Shown: positions 1 through 8,701 of the stretch, in pieces
Layout of the letters: each line of letters begins with the position of its first letter
Numbering within the stretch: position 1 is the stretch's first letter
Source of the DNA: a candidate division TA06 bacterium B3_TA06
GTDB lineage: Bacteria; Hydrothermota; Tepidihabitantia; B3-TA06
NCBI GenBank assembly: GCA_005223075.1
Contig: NJBO01000012.1
Location: forward strand, 1 to 64,000
Direction: 5' to 3'
Length of the DNA stretch: 64,000 nt
Program-made: the position numbers and the translations under genes
The notes under the pieces: model-generated
The model's database searches: none
Told to the model about the DNA's origin: nothing
What the model saw: only the letters and a program-made list of their open reading frames with translations

Positions 1-143
1 AAGAGTTCTACACCGAGGGGATCAAGACCACCGTGCCGTTTCATTTAAAAGTCTTAGACGATGCAGAGTTCCGCGCCGGCAACCTTCACACCGGCTTCAT
101 CGCCGAAATGGCGGAACGGGCGAAGGCCAAAGAGAAGAAGTAA
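1..143 (+). CDS. accC: Biotin carboxylase, C-terminal end (partial)
   Basis: Only the last 46 codons are present, in the frame starting at base 3, ending with TAA at 141-143. The visible peptide has EGIKTTVPFHLKVL, then FRAGNLHTGFI, and a basic tail. This matches the C-terminal end of the biotin carboxylase subunit of acetyl-CoA carboxylase, where a 'dGIKTtv..h..il.d..F..G...T.fie' stretch closes the protein. The enzyme carboxylates biotin on BCCP with ATP and bicarbonate for fatty acid synthesis. A related biotin-dependent carboxylase (pyruvate or propionyl-CoA) is possible because the catalytic part lies outside the window. A terminator follows directly. Confidence 0.75.
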   Translation, partial: EFYTEGIKTTVPFHLKVLDDAEFRAGNLHTGFIAEMAERAKAKEKK

Positions 144-171
144 GTTCCACAAAATCAGAGAGATATGAAAG

Positions 172-196
172 ACGCCCCGCAAGGGGTGTTTTCTTT
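172..196 (+). terminator. Rho-independent terminator after accC
   Basis: A short stem (CGCCCC at 173-178, loop GCAA, GGGGTG at 183-188) is followed by TTTTCTTT. It lies 30 bp past the accC stop and would end that transcript. Confidence 0.75.
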
Positions 197-206
197 GCTA
201 AAAGAG

Positions 207-585
207 TTAAGAAGGCATTTGCTTCCTTTTGAGGAACTTCTTAGCCGTTGCATAGACGTCGTCATGCGGTCCGATTGTGAAAATCATAACAGAGTTGTCT
301 GAGCGATTCTTACATCCCTTGCAATTTAAAAATCCCTGTCTATTCTGCTCACGACATTCTTTGCATATGCAAATGAGCATAAGGAAGTTCTTTTTGATCT
401 TTACAGTACGTAACCCAACGAGATCGTGTCTTAACCGTTCACTAACGCTGGCGTCATTAAGGATGGGTTTTTAGAGCATTCGTCTTTCCTTTGATAGTAT
501 TTTTAAGATTCGCGAATTTTTCCCGGACCAGACTTTTGACATTTTCGGTGACAATTACTTCAAATTCGGGTGGGGTTTTACTCAA
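207..585 (-). pseudogene. RelE/YafQ-like mRNA interferase toxin, frameshifted
   Basis: Two minus-strand frames join into one roughly 125-residue toxin-like protein. Frame 1 starts at a TTG (585-583) overlapping the antitoxin stop, reads SKTPPEFEVIVTENV, and ends in ALKTHP followed by a stop at 459-457. Frame 2 resumes at 458 with NDASVSERLRHDLVGLRTVKI, carries two CxxC pairs (CKEC and CKGC), and ends DNSVMIFTIGPHDDVY then a Lys-rich tail. The break falls inside the family's usual 'HP(Y)ND..L.hdL.GlRs..i' motif. RelE/YafQ-type toxins are ribosome-dependent mRNA endonucleases that end in a similar 'IG.h..vY' segment. Position directly after a Panacea antitoxin supports a TA pair. The break could be a real inactivating indel (one base extra or two missing) or a sequencing or assembly error. 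Confidence 0.6.
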
Positions 586-1183
586 AAAGGGAATCGACCG
601 GATATAATTTGCCCCTTCTTGCGTCTTCTATTCCCCTTTTGAAAGATGCAAGAAGCTCAGGACTTCCTTCGATAATCTCCGTCGCAGTTAACTTATTGGC
701 AATAGCGATCAACTCTTTAACCTCTTCTTCGGAATCCAGAGAAGCGAGCTCCAAAGATACATAGCTTCTTGGCAGCAGGTGTATCCAGGCATAGTTTTGA
801 TGGCTTAAGTATATTACCATCTCGGTAGAACAGGAGAGGAACTCCTTGGCGACGCTGCGGAGCACTTTCTGTTCGGTCTCTGAGAAGACAGATAAATCGT
901 AGGGCTTTGCAGGCAAGAACGGAGTTTGATTCCTTCGTCCCTTCCTTATAAGTCTTGCCCGCTGCATAGAGTCCAGAACTTTATCAAATCCTGCAGGCAT
1001 TGGCCCCAGGTTCATCCGAAGGTAATCGATCCCAGTGATAGGCTCGTTTGTTGCTTTGTAGGCTTTCAGGTCCGCAAAAAACAACAGCTTCGCCAACTTC
1101 ACTTTACCCAATTTCCTATTGTTGGCTTCGTGAAGGAAGAACAAGATGGTATTTACCATCTTTGCCGGGAGAGTTCCACTCAT
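578..1183 (-). CDS. Panacea-domain (SocA/GepA-like, DUF4065) antitoxin
   Basis: 201 aa. The N-terminal part has the Panacea pattern: a helix 'NTILFFLHEANNRKLGKVKL', then 'LAKLLFFADLKAY', then 'PITGIDYLRMNLGPMPAGFDKVL'. This domain is known as a promiscuous antitoxin module that neutralises unrelated toxins. The C-terminal part is mostly helical and acidic. The gene is first in a two-gene unit, with the toxin frame starting inside its last codons. A TTGACA/CATAAT promoter lies only 6 bp before the ATG and no Shine-Dalgarno is visible, so the mRNA is probably leaderless. The function is inferred from domain and neighbour. Confidence 0.75.
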   Translation of the reverse strand: MSGTLPAKMVNTILFFLHEANNRKLGKVKLAKLLFFADLKAYKATNEPITGIDYLRMNLGPMPAGFDKVLDSMQRARLIRKGRRNQTPFLPAKPYDLSVFSETEQKVLRSVAKEFLSCSTEMVIYLSHQNYAWIHLLPRSYVSLELASLDSEEEVKELIAIANKLTATEIIEGSPELLASFKRGIEDARRGKLYPVDSLFE

Positions 1184-1189
1184 CGTTTA

Positions 1190-1217
1190 ATTATGTGCAT
1201 ATTTCAATGTTTGTCAA
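1190..1217 (-). promoter_or_regulatory. Promoter of the Panacea TA pair
   Basis: On the minus strand: TTGACA (1217-1212), 16-bp spacer, CATAAT (1195-1190). The ATG follows after 6 bp, so transcription should begin at or beside the start codon. Confidence 0.7.
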
Positions 1218-1301
1218 GGGCGGCCGAACTCTCACTCTTACGTTAAGTTTCACTTATAAATCATCTTCCGAAACCTGACGAATGCAATCGAAATCTGAGG
1301 G

Positions 1302-1350
1302 AGTAGGGGCCGACGTTCGCAACCTTTGGTTGCCCGCTTTGCGTCCCCTC
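1302..1350. repeat. GTAGGGGC-family intergenic palindrome
   Basis: Begins GTAGGGGCCGACG and ends CGTCCCCTC, with an internal GCAACC-TTT-GGTTGC hairpin. Related elements lie at 6243-6352, 18226-18291, 39371-39402 and 49156-49183. Confidence 0.5.
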
Positions 1351-1368
1351 GGTCCGGTATTACATCGC

Positions 1369-1396
1369 TTGAGGAACAGGTGGACGTTGGTATTAT
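1369..1396 (+). promoter_or_regulatory. Promoter of the FG-GAP protein gene
   Basis: TTGAGG (1369-1374), 16-bp spacer, TATTAT (1391-1396). A leader of about 23 nt follows and contains AGAAGGAGG. Confidence 0.6.
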
Positions 1397-1426
1397 TCTA
1401 CAGGTTGATTTAGAAGGAGGTAACCT

Positions 1427-3244
1427 ATGTTCCTTTTGGTGTTAGCCCTTTATGCAGGGGAGTGGGTGGAGACTACCCAGGAAGATTTCTGCGACGGCTG
1501 CTATGAAGTGAACCTATACGCTTCCCATCGCGGTGACGGGGCTTTGGAGTTTGTACCCCGCTGGGATGCAAATAACGACAGCTGGATAGACCTTCTATCC
1601 TGCCACGTTTACGGTGGATCCAAGCTCTTCTGGGGTAGCCCGCTTGGATTTTCGGATAGTCGCTGTTGCGATTATTATGCAGGAAGCGGAGGAGGATGCT
1701 TTGCCGACCTAAATCAGGATGGGTATCCTGATTATATCTCTACCGGCCCAATATGCATCTATTGGGGGAGTCCCGACGGTCCGGATACGACAAATTTCAC
1801 CACGCTCGAAAACGGGATGGAGGCCTGCCTGGTTGCCGATTTCAACAAGGACGGTTATCTGGACATCGCCTTCGACTACGCCGATTATGATTACGGAGGC
1901 ATCTACTGGGGTTCGCAACGGGGTTATTCAGAGACAAACCTAACCCTTCTGCCCACGGTTAAGGCGCAACACAATATAGAAGCAGCGGACCTCGACAAAA
2001 ATGGTTGGCTCGATCTTGTATTCGTTAATCAGGAAGGGAACTACAACGTTATCTATTGGGGCGCAGAATCAGGCTTCCGAGCTTCAAACCGAACGCACCT
2101 TGCTTATCTTATGGAATATCCCCACGGGTGCTCGGTCGCCGACCTGGATGCTGACGGGTGGCTGGATCTTATTTTCACTGGTAACTACAATATTGATGAG
2201 TCCTGGATCTACTGGGGACCTGACTTTTATTCATGGGAGAAAACCACACTAGCCACCGGCGAGTGCTACGGCGGGTCGGCGCTCTCAGACCTTAATGGCG
2301 ACAGTCTTCTGGATATAGTGTTCTTCCGTGGAGCAACAACCAACTATCTGACCCGTATCCAATGGGGAGACGGAAACCGCTTCAGAGACGATTCATTCAG
2401 TCTGGTCGGGCCTGCCTTCAGGGCATCAGGAGGGTTCGTTGCCGACTTTAACAAGGATGGGTACCTTGATGTCTTCATGAACTCTTACGATGAGGAGAGC
2501 CCCATCCTGTACGGCCCGGATTTCGATACTTCCAGTATGACTTGCCTTCACGGCGGGATAGACCACCATGCATTGGCCAGGGAGATAGGAAACGTTTACA
2601 CCAGGGAATATAAAGAGGCCTACTACTCCTCAATCTACGACGCACAGATAGATGTTGGTTATGTGGAGTTATCATGGGAAGATTCATGTCCTGGCAACAG
2701 CAGGATACGTTTTGCCATACGGACGGGCGAGAAGCCGGACACCACAAACAACTGGTGCATGTGGACTCCGCTTGCTAACGGTGAACGCGTGGTTATCCTG
2801 AATGACTTCTACTCCATCCACCGCTATATCCAGTACAAGGCGATCTTTGAATACACTAATCCTGCCGAGCTGCCGGTGCTCAAAGAGGTTCGCATCCGCT
2901 ACGAGGAGGCGGAAGGCGTTGAAGAAGACCGCAACCTGTCTTGCCCCTTCGGGCTCATCGTTACCCCCAAGAGTTTCTGTTCCGAGTGGAGTATCCGGTT
3001 CTCTACCTCAAGTCCAGGGCCGGTGGAGCTGGCTGTCTATGACATAAGAGGTTCCCGTGTACGTACCCTGATGCAGGAAAACGTATCTGTCGGACGCTTC
3101 TCGCTTATCTGGGACGGCTGCGACGAGGATGGCATCGTTCTGCCTGAGGGTGTTTACTTCGTTCGCCTGAGAACTCCAGAAGGTGAACAGGCCACTCTTG
3201 GCTTCAAGATTATCCAACGCGTGAATATGAAGGTGTGGCTTTGA
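1427..3244 (+). CDS. Secreted FG-GAP/VCBS-repeat beta-propeller protein with C-terminal sorting-like domain
   Basis: 605 aa. A short hydrophobic N-terminus (MFLLVLALYAG) acts as a weak signal peptide. Residues ~45-370 hold about seven FG-GAP-type repeats, each with a calcium-binding DxNxDGxxD-like loop (DANNDSWID, DLNQDGYPD, DFNKDGYLD, DLDKNGWLD, DLDADGWLD, DLNGDSLLD, DFNKDGYLD) and a recurrent 'IYWG' strand. Residues ~500-600 form an Ig-like module ('LAVYDIRGSRVRTL', 'DGIVLPEGVYFVRL') of the FlgD or type IX C-terminal kind. Such proteins are exported and surface-exposed; the ligand is unknown. The ATG has a strong AAGGAGG. The stop overlaps the -35 box of mfd. Confidence 0.8.
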   Translation: MFLLVLALYAGEWVETTQEDFCDGCYEVNLYASHRGDGALEFVPRWDANNDSWIDLLSCHVYGGSKLFWGSPLGFSDSRCCDYYAGSGGGCFADLNQDGYPDYISTGPICIYWGSPDGPDTTNFTTLENGMEACLVADFNKDGYLDIAFDYADYDYGGIYWGSQRGYSETNLTLLPTVKAQHNIEAADLDKNGWLDLVFVNQEGNYNVIYWGAESGFRASNRTHLAYLMEYPHGCSVADLDADGWLDLIFTGNYNIDESWIYWGPDFYSWEKTTLATGECYGGSALSDLNGDSLLDIVFFRGATTNYLTRIQWGDGNRFRDDSFSLVGPAFRASGGFVADFNKDGYLDVFMNSYDEESPILYGPDFDTSSMTCLHGGIDHHALAREIGNVYTREYKEAYYSSIYDAQIDVGYVELSWEDSCPGNSRIRFAIRTGEKPDTTNNWCMWTPLANGERVVILNDFYSIHRYIQYKAIFEYTNPAELPVLKEVRIRYEEAEGVEEDRNLSCPFGLIVTPKSFCSEWSIRFSTSSPGPVELAVYDIRGSRVRTLMQENVSVGRFSLIWDGCDEDGIVLPEGVYFVRLRTPEGEQATLGFKIIQRVNMKVWL

Positions 3245-3268
3245 CATCCCCACGATCGTCACTACAAT
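3241..3268 (+). promoter_or_regulatory. mfd promoter, leaderless type
   Basis: TTGACA (3241-3246) overlaps the stop codon of the upstream gene. A 16-bp spacer and TACAAT (3263-3268) follow. The ATG is 9 bp downstream with no Shine-Dalgarno. Confidence 0.7.
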
Positions 3269-3277
3269 CATCCTCCC

Positions 3278-6205
3278 ATGGCTGAACACCTGACTAAAAA
3301 AGACCTCTACGCGCGCTTCCTTGAATCCGCCTCGTTGATTCGCTTCCTTGGCTTATCCGAGCTGCCTCGCTCGGTTTCAGGACTGCCGGGAGGACTGCGT
3401 GCCTTCTTTCTTAAAGCACTTCGGGGGAGCGGGAGCCAGATGCTCTACCTGGCAAAGGACTCCGAAGAGGTGGAACGCTTACTTTTTGATCTAGAGGGGA
3501 TTGATCGTACGGGTATAGTTGCGATTCGCAGGATCGAGAGCCTCAACCTGTTACGTCTTTCGTCCGGCGCGCCGAGACTGATTCTCTGTCCTGCAGAGCT
3601 GTCCGAGCAAAGCATGGGCTGGCGAGAAGAACGAGCGTCAGTCTATTTTGAGCCCTCAGGCGAGGTGGAACTTGAGGAAGCCCTGAACTGGCTTGAAGAA
3701 AACGGCTTCGAGCGCGAAACACTCCTGACCGAGCCTGCTGAGTTCGCGCAAAGGGGAGGGATATTGGACGTCTTCTCCCCCTTGTGGTCCGAACCGGTGC
3801 GGATTGAGTTCGAGGGCGACAGGGTTGTATCTATCAGACGTTTTGATCCCCTTACCCAGCGCTCGCATGAGAAACTTTCCTCGGTTGAAATCATCTCAAA
3901 CAAGCCCCCTGACAGCCAGGGACCAACGCTCCGAGAGTATCTAAAGGATAGCTTGACAATCTCCGCTCTGCCTGAGGCCTCCCCCCGATTGCTGATTACC
4001 GATAAAGCCGCAGAATTTGCACCCCAAGAGGGGTACTTTGATTTCGGCTTTACACCCGCGGTAAAAGTCTTAGGACACTTCGAGGAGCTCCGAGAGCTCG
4101 AAAGCCAGGGGCTTGAACTTTGCTTCGCGCTTGATCCTGAGCACGGGGAATCTTATCTCTCCCATCATCTTGAGCGCTTCAAGCTGGTTGACGCTCATCT
4201 CTCCGGTGGGTGGGTGGATAGAGCTACAGGTTATGGTGTTTTCACCGAGCACGAGCTGTTCGGGGTCAGGCACCGGCGCCGCCTCCCACGCCACTTCAAA
4301 GGGATTCCCTCGGACGCAATCTATGAACTTCACCCTGGCGACTACGTGGTGCACATAGACTACGGCATCGGCATCTACCAGGGGCTAAAACGTTTGGAGA
4401 TTGGAGGCCAGGAGAAGGAGTTTTTGAAGATCTCCTATGCGGGCACCGACGTTCTTTATCTGCCGGTGGAGAACCTCGGGCTCCTGGACCGCTACATAGG
4501 TGCCGAGGGTCGCGCACCTAGGGTCAACCGGCTGGGTTCACAGCGCTGGAGGCTTGCGCGCAAGCACGCCCGCAAGGCCGCATACGACTACGCCCAGGAG
4601 CTTTTAGCCCTCTATGCTAAACGGTCGGTGGTGCGCGGCCACTCCTTCAGCCGCCATCCAGACGAGATGGAGTGGGTCGAGCTTACCTTCCCTTACGAGG
4701 AGACCCCGGATCAAAAGCGCGCCATTGAATCGATCTTAGCCGATATGGAGACGCCAAACCCCATGGACAGGCTTGTCTGCGGCGAGGTGGGATACGGCAA
4801 GACCGAGGTAGCGGTGCGCGCCGCCCTCAAAGCCGCACTTGACTCAAAACAGGTGGCCATGCTCGCCCCGACAACCATCCTGGCGCTTCAGCACTACCGG
4901 ACGTTCACCGAGCGCTTGAAAGAGCTACCAATAAGGGTCCAGATGCTCTCACGCTTCGTCGGGCTGGCAGAACGCAGAAAGACATTGGCAGAGTTGGCCT
5001 CAGGCAAGGTAGACGTGCTTATCGGCACCCACGCGTTGCTTGCCGAGGCGGTGAAATGGAACGATCTGGGGCTTCTTGTAGTAGACGACGAGCACCGCTT
5101 CGGGGTCAGACAGAAGGAGCGCATCCGCCGCAAGAAAGCTGAGGTGGATACCCTGACGCTGACCGCTACGCCGATCCCGCGCACGCTGTACATGAGCCTT
5201 GTGGGGATCCGCGACGTCTCAAGGATCGAGACACCTCCCGTTGGCCGAAAAGACGTGGTGACCGAGGTATCTAACTGGTCGGACGATATGGTAAGGGAAT
5301 GGGTGCTGCGCGAGCGCTCAAGGGGAGGATTGGTGCTCTTTATACACAACAGGATCGAGACCATCGAATCGTTAAGACGCAGGCTGGAAAGGCTTCTGCC
5401 CGGACTTCGCCTAGAGGTCGCCCATGGCCAGATGCCGGAGCGAAAGCTGGTTAGTATCTATGACAGCTTCATCGAACGCAAAATAGATATCCTCATCTCT
5501 ACCGCCATCCTCGAGGCCGGCATAGACATACCGGACCTGAACACGATAATCGTTGACCGCGCTGATCTGTTTGGCCTTGCCGATCTCCATCAATTGCGCG
5601 GCCGTGTGGGGCGAGGCCAGCGTCAGGGCTATGCGCTGTTTATCGTTCCGCGAAGGACTACCGACGACGCCCGCAAACGGCTTGCCGCAATCCGCGCCTA
5701 CGCCGAGCTTGGTGCAGGATACAGGCTGGCTGTGCGTGACATGGAGATACGCGGGGTGGGCAACCTGTTGGGAACCGAGCAGCACGGACACGTGAACTCC
5801 ATAGGTTTCATGCTCTACACGAAGCTCTTATCAGAGGCGGTGGCAAGGCTCAAGGGCGAGGAGTGGTTCACCGAACCTGTGCTGGAGATAGAGCATGGCG
5901 CGTACCTGCCTGAGACCTACATCGGCGATTCGGCGGAGCGCGTCTCTCTCTACAAGCGACTCCTCTCAGTGGAGGAGGAGAGAGAGATCGACGCCCTGCA
6001 TGAGGAACTTGCCGACCGCTTCGGCAAGATGCCCTCCTCTGCCTTAAAAATTCTGGACATCGCCCGGGTTAGGGCATTAGCGAGAAAGAAGAAGGTGAGC
6101 AAGGTCAGCTATCGAAAGGATTCCTGGTTCATCCTTGCCGCCGACCGCACCCTGCGCGGCACCGGCCCGTTTGAGATGCTTTTGGATCAGCTGAGGAGAT
6201 TGTAG
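3278..6205 (+). CDS. mfd: Transcription-repair coupling factor Mfd
   Basis: 975 aa, somewhat shorter than the usual ~1,100-1,150. Mfd displaces RNA polymerase stalled at DNA lesions and recruits UvrA. Seen in order: a UvrB-like N-terminal region (RGGILDVFSP, ~res 150); the CarD-like RNA-polymerase interaction domain (HPGDYVVHIDYGIGIYQGL, ~res 350); Walker A GEVGYGKTE (~res 500); a DEAD-box variant DDEHRFGV (~res 603, where most homologues have DEEQ); TATPIPRTLYMSL; the translocation motif region HQLRGRVGRG; and the TRCF C-terminal domain. It is a single gene with its own promoter and probably leaderless. Its stop is followed by a repeat-filled spacer. Confidence 0.97.
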   Translation: MAEHLTKKDLYARFLESASLIRFLGLSELPRSVSGLPGGLRAFFLKALRGSGSQMLYLAKDSEEVERLLFDLEGIDRTGIVAIRRIESLNLLRLSSGAPRLILCPAELSEQSMGWREERASVYFEPSGEVELEEALNWLEENGFERETLLTEPAEFAQRGGILDVFSPLWSEPVRIEFEGDRVVSIRRFDPLTQRSHEKLSSVEIISNKPPDSQGPTLREYLKDSLTISALPEASPRLLITDKAAEFAPQEGYFDFGFTPAVKVLGHFEELRELESQGLELCFALDPEHGESYLSHHLERFKLVDAHLSGGWVDRATGYGVFTEHELFGVRHRRRLPRHFKGIPSDAIYELHPGDYVVHIDYGIGIYQGLKRLEIGGQEKEFLKISYAGTDVLYLPVENLGLLDRYIGAEGRAPRVNRLGSQRWRLARKHARKAAYDYAQELLALYAKRSVVRGHSFSRHPDEMEWVELTFPYEETPDQKRAIESILADMETPNPMDRLVCGEVGYGKTEVAVRAALKAALDSKQVAMLAPTTILALQHYRTFTERLKELPIRVQMLSRFVGLAERRKTLAELASGKVDVLIGTHALLAEAVKWNDLGLLVVDDEHRFGVRQKERIRRKKAEVDTLTLTATPIPRTLYMSLVGIRDVSRIETPPVGRKDVVTEVSNWSDDMVREWVLRERSRGGLVLFIHNRIETIESLRRRLERLLPGLRLEVAHGQMPERKLVSIYDSFIERKIDILISTAILEAGIDIPDLNTIIVDRADLFGLADLHQLRGRVGRGQRQGYALFIVPRRTTDDARKRLAAIRAYAELGAGYRLAVRDMEIRGVGNLLGTEQHGHVNSIGFMLYTKLLSEAVARLKGEEWFTEPVLEIEHGAYLPETYIGDSAERVSLYKRLLSVEEEREIDALHEELADRFGKMPSSALKILDIARVRALARKKKVSKVSYRKDSWFILAADRTLRGTGPFEMLLDQLRRL

Positions 6206-6242
6206 CACAAACCTCAGCGTGCCACTGGCGAGTATCAGCCTC

Positions 6243-6352
6243 GTAGGGGCCGGTTTCGGTGTGCCCCCGTCGGGTATTAAACCGGCCCGATCTCTTTACC
6301 GGGCCGATCTGACACGAAGTGCGCAGCCTCGGCTGCGAAGGTCGGCCCCTAC
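6243..6352. repeat. Composite GTAGGGGC-type palindromic element
   Basis: Begins GTAGGGGCCGGTTT and ends GTCGGCCCCTAC, so the ends are inverted. Inner copies AAACCGGCCCG and CGGGCCGAT make nested hairpins. The spacer between mfd and the next gene (6206-6426) holds no gene that I can support. Confidence 0.65.
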
Positions 6353-6426
6353 AGACCTCCACATAGTTAGACATATGCATCTCGCAACATTCCAGGCACG
6401 CTAAAGGCTAGAAACCCCCTACCTTA

Positions 6427-6714
6427 TCACCCGATCTTCCACTCCCAAGAACCAGAACAAACCAATATAAGATGCTTGCCCAACCTCGCTCCGGCTTGGG
6501 AGACAACCCACAATAAGACCTTCTCCACCCAGTCGCGATCCGGAACATCATTTGATTCACGGGCATAGGTAGTGCTTGGCAAACCGGCAGCCTCCCCAGC
6601 ACTAGACCTGAGAAACGGACAGAATCCATACTTACCCAACGCCTCTGCCGTCTTCCTGTAATGATCGGGTGAAGGGTTCTTAAGGTCAAAAGATATGATA
6701 GCAAGTGAAGCCAT
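6427..6714 (-). CDS. Small hypothetical protein, possible Cas2/SinR-like ferredoxin fold
   Basis: 95 aa from the ATG at 6714, chosen because AAGGAGGAGG sits 5 bp before it; the longer frame to 6810 runs through the promoter. It begins MASLAIISFDLKNPSPDHY, a beta strand then helix pattern like small single-domain Cas2/SinR-like proteins. The middle has GLPSTTYARES and the end has LILVCSGSWEW. I do not recognise it firmly. No cas genes or repeats are nearby, so a CRISPR role is not suggested. It is transcribed divergently from argS. Confidence 0.5.
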   Translation of the reverse strand: MASLAIISFDLKNPSPDHYRKTAEALGKYGFCPFLRSSAGEAAGLPSTTYARESNDVPDRDWVEKVLLWVVSQAGARLGKHLILVCSGSWEWKIG

Positions 6715-6754
6715 TCGACCTCCTCCTTTGTTCGGATTGCTATAGCAATAACTT

Positions 6755-6782
6755 ATATTAACTTCCTTTTCAGGCATGTCAA
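6755..6782 (-). promoter_or_regulatory. Promoter of the small protein at 6427-6714
   Basis: Minus strand: TTGACA (6782-6777), 16-bp spacer, TAATAT (6760-6755). A leader of about 35 nt contains a Shine-Dalgarno. Confidence 0.55.
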
Positions 6783-6797
6783 GTCCCCTCTCCCTGC

Positions 6798-6826
6798 TTG
6801 ACACAAGCATCCCGCAATGTTACACT
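6798..6826 (+). promoter_or_regulatory. argS promoter
   Basis: TTGACA (6798-6803), 17-bp spacer, TACACT (6821-6826). It covers the ATG at 6817, which rules that codon out as the argS start. Confidence 0.7.
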
Positions 6827-6846
6827 TACTCCAAAGAGGAGAGAGA

Positions 6847-8652
6847 TTGAACTACGTATTGGATAGAATTTATGCCGATGTTGAGAGTCTTGCGGCAACT
6901 GAGTTCGGGCAGCCCAATCCTGAGATACGCCGACCGCCCAAGGGGTCGGAAGCGATCTACGCCGTGCCATGCTTCCAGTACGCGAAAGAGAAAGATACTA
7001 ATCCTATAAAGTTGGCAGAGGGGTTATCGGCTAAATGGAACCAGGGATTGCAAGCGGGCTCACTAATCGAAAGATTCGAGCCTGCACGCGGATACGTAAA
7101 TGTATTTGTAGATCAAAAAACTCTCCTTGCACGCATACTCAAAGACCTGCTAGATTATGGTGAAAAATATGGTTCCTACCCGAAACTCAACAAGACCATG
7201 GTGGTTGACTACTGCTCGCCCAACATCGCTAAGCCCTTGTCGGTAGGGCACTTAAGATCAACCATCATCGGCCAGGCGCTTATAAATATTCTACGAGCAA
7301 GGGGATACCGAGTAGTGGGCATAAACTTCATGGGTGACTGGGGAACGCAATTTGGCAAGCTTATTTATGCGTTTGAGCAGTGGGGTAACGAGAAGAAGTT
7401 GGAAGATGAGCCAATCCAGCATCTATTGGAACTTTACGTGCGCTTTCACAAGGAGGCCAAGGAAAACCCGGCTTTGGAGGATGAAGGTCGGGCGGCGTTC
7501 AAACGATTACAGCAGGGAGGAGAAAAGGAACGAGCGCTCTGGCAGCGCTTCCGAGAAAGTAGCCTTGAGGCCTTCGAAAAGACGGTAGCCCGACTGGGGG
7601 TTAAGTTTGACCACAACTGGTTTGAGAGCGAGTTCGAGGAGAGGGCGTGTGAGTTGGTGAACGAGCTACTTGCCAAAGGGATCGCCGAAGAGTCAGAAGG
7701 AGCAATAATAATCCGATTCAGACCTTTACTGCCAGCCGAATCTCCTGAGCCTCCGCCAGCCCAACCTCCACTTGTAATCCGTAAGTCTGACGGAACCACC
7801 CTCTACCCGACACGTGATCTCGCCTCAGCCGTGGAAAGAATCGAAAGGTTCCAGCCTGTCCATAGGTTGTTATATGCTGTAGCTTCAGAACAAACCCTTT
7901 ACTTCTCCCAGTTATGGAATGTCCTAGAGGAGATGCGGAAAAGGGGATTCTTCAAGCATGCGAAGATAAATCAACCAGGGATACTGAAGTATATACCCTT
8001 CGGGATGGTGTCACTGCCAACAGGTAAGATCTCCACACGCGAGGGGCGCATCGTTTATCTTGACGAACTCCTGGACGAGGCCGAGCGTCGAGCAGCCCAG
8101 ATCATAGCAGAAAAGAACCCGGATATGCCTGACGCCCGAAGGAAGGAGGTGGCAAGAAAGGTGGGGATCGGAGCCGTGATCTATGCCGACCTCTCTCAGG
8201 ATCGAATAAAGGACATCGTCTTCGACTGGTCAAAGATGCTGGCATTCGAGGGCAACAGTGCTCCTTATCTGCAGTACGCGGCGGTGCGCTGCGCCAGGAT
8301 ACTTGCCAAGGCCTCGCCTGAAGATCGCAAGTGTTTGGAGGAGCCCAAGGATGCCGACATCCCCAGGATGGTGGAAGAGATCAAGGAACCGCAGAGCATC
8401 GAGCTTCTTATGGCCTTGGGCCGATTCCCGCAGGCGATAGCAGAGGCCGCAGAGCGCTACGCCCCGCACGCCCTGGCCTCCTATCTATACGATCTTGCCA
8501 CCGCACTCAGCCGGTTCTACACCGAGGTGCCTGTTCTTAAAGCCAAAACCAACACTGCCCGTCTGGCAAGGCTGACGCTTATCGAGGCGACGGGCCGGGT
8601 CCTGCGCCGAGGCCTTGCTCTCCTGGGGATCGAGACGCCTGAGCAGATGTAA
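6847..8652 (+). CDS. argS: Arginyl-tRNA synthetase
   Basis: 601 aa. Class I synthetase charging tRNA-Arg. Features: N-terminal Add-1 domain; the HIGH-like motif in PLSVGHLRS (~res 130) preceded by SPNIAKP; a Rossmann core; LYPTRDLASAV; the KMSKS-equivalent loop GKISTREG; and a DALR-type helical C-terminus ending LLGIETPEQM. I chose the TTG at 6847 because GAGGAG lies just before it and the in-frame ATG at 6817 is inside the promoter. The -10 box is at 6821-6826, leaving a leader of about 14-20 nt. It is probably monocistronic or reads into the Rep-like gene at 8702. Confidence 0.95.
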   Translation: MNYVLDRIYADVESLAATEFGQPNPEIRRPPKGSEAIYAVPCFQYAKEKDTNPIKLAEGLSAKWNQGLQAGSLIERFEPARGYVNVFVDQKTLLARILKDLLDYGEKYGSYPKLNKTMVVDYCSPNIAKPLSVGHLRSTIIGQALINILRARGYRVVGINFMGDWGTQFGKLIYAFEQWGNEKKLEDEPIQHLLELYVRFHKEAKENPALEDEGRAAFKRLQQGGEKERALWQRFRESSLEAFEKTVARLGVKFDHNWFESEFEERACELVNELLAKGIAEESEGAIIIRFRPLLPAESPEPPPAQPPLVIRKSDGTTLYPTRDLASAVERIERFQPVHRLLYAVASEQTLYFSQLWNVLEEMRKRGFFKHAKINQPGILKYIPFGMVSLPTGKISTREGRIVYLDELLDEAERRAAQIIAEKNPDMPDARRKEVARKVGIGAVIYADLSQDRIKDIVFDWSKMLAFEGNSAPYLQYAAVRCARILAKASPEDRKCLEEPKDADIPRMVEEIKEPQSIELLMALGRFPQAIAEAAERYAPHALASYLYDLATALSRFYTEVPVLKAKTNTARLARLTLIEATGRVLRRGLALLGIETPEQM

Positions 8653-8701
8653 TAATGCACAAGTATCTAAATAAAAAAAGGAGGCAATTCTGCCTAATTC
8701 A

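Noticed and set aside
6817-6846. ATG start for argS at 6817
   Set aside because: It lies inside the promoter, overlapping the spacer and -10 box; the TTG at 6847 has a Shine-Dalgarno.
8675-8695. AGGCA-ATTC-TGCCT hairpin as argS terminator
   Set aside because: The stem is five base pairs and has no T-run on the plus strand; the A-rich stretch precedes it.
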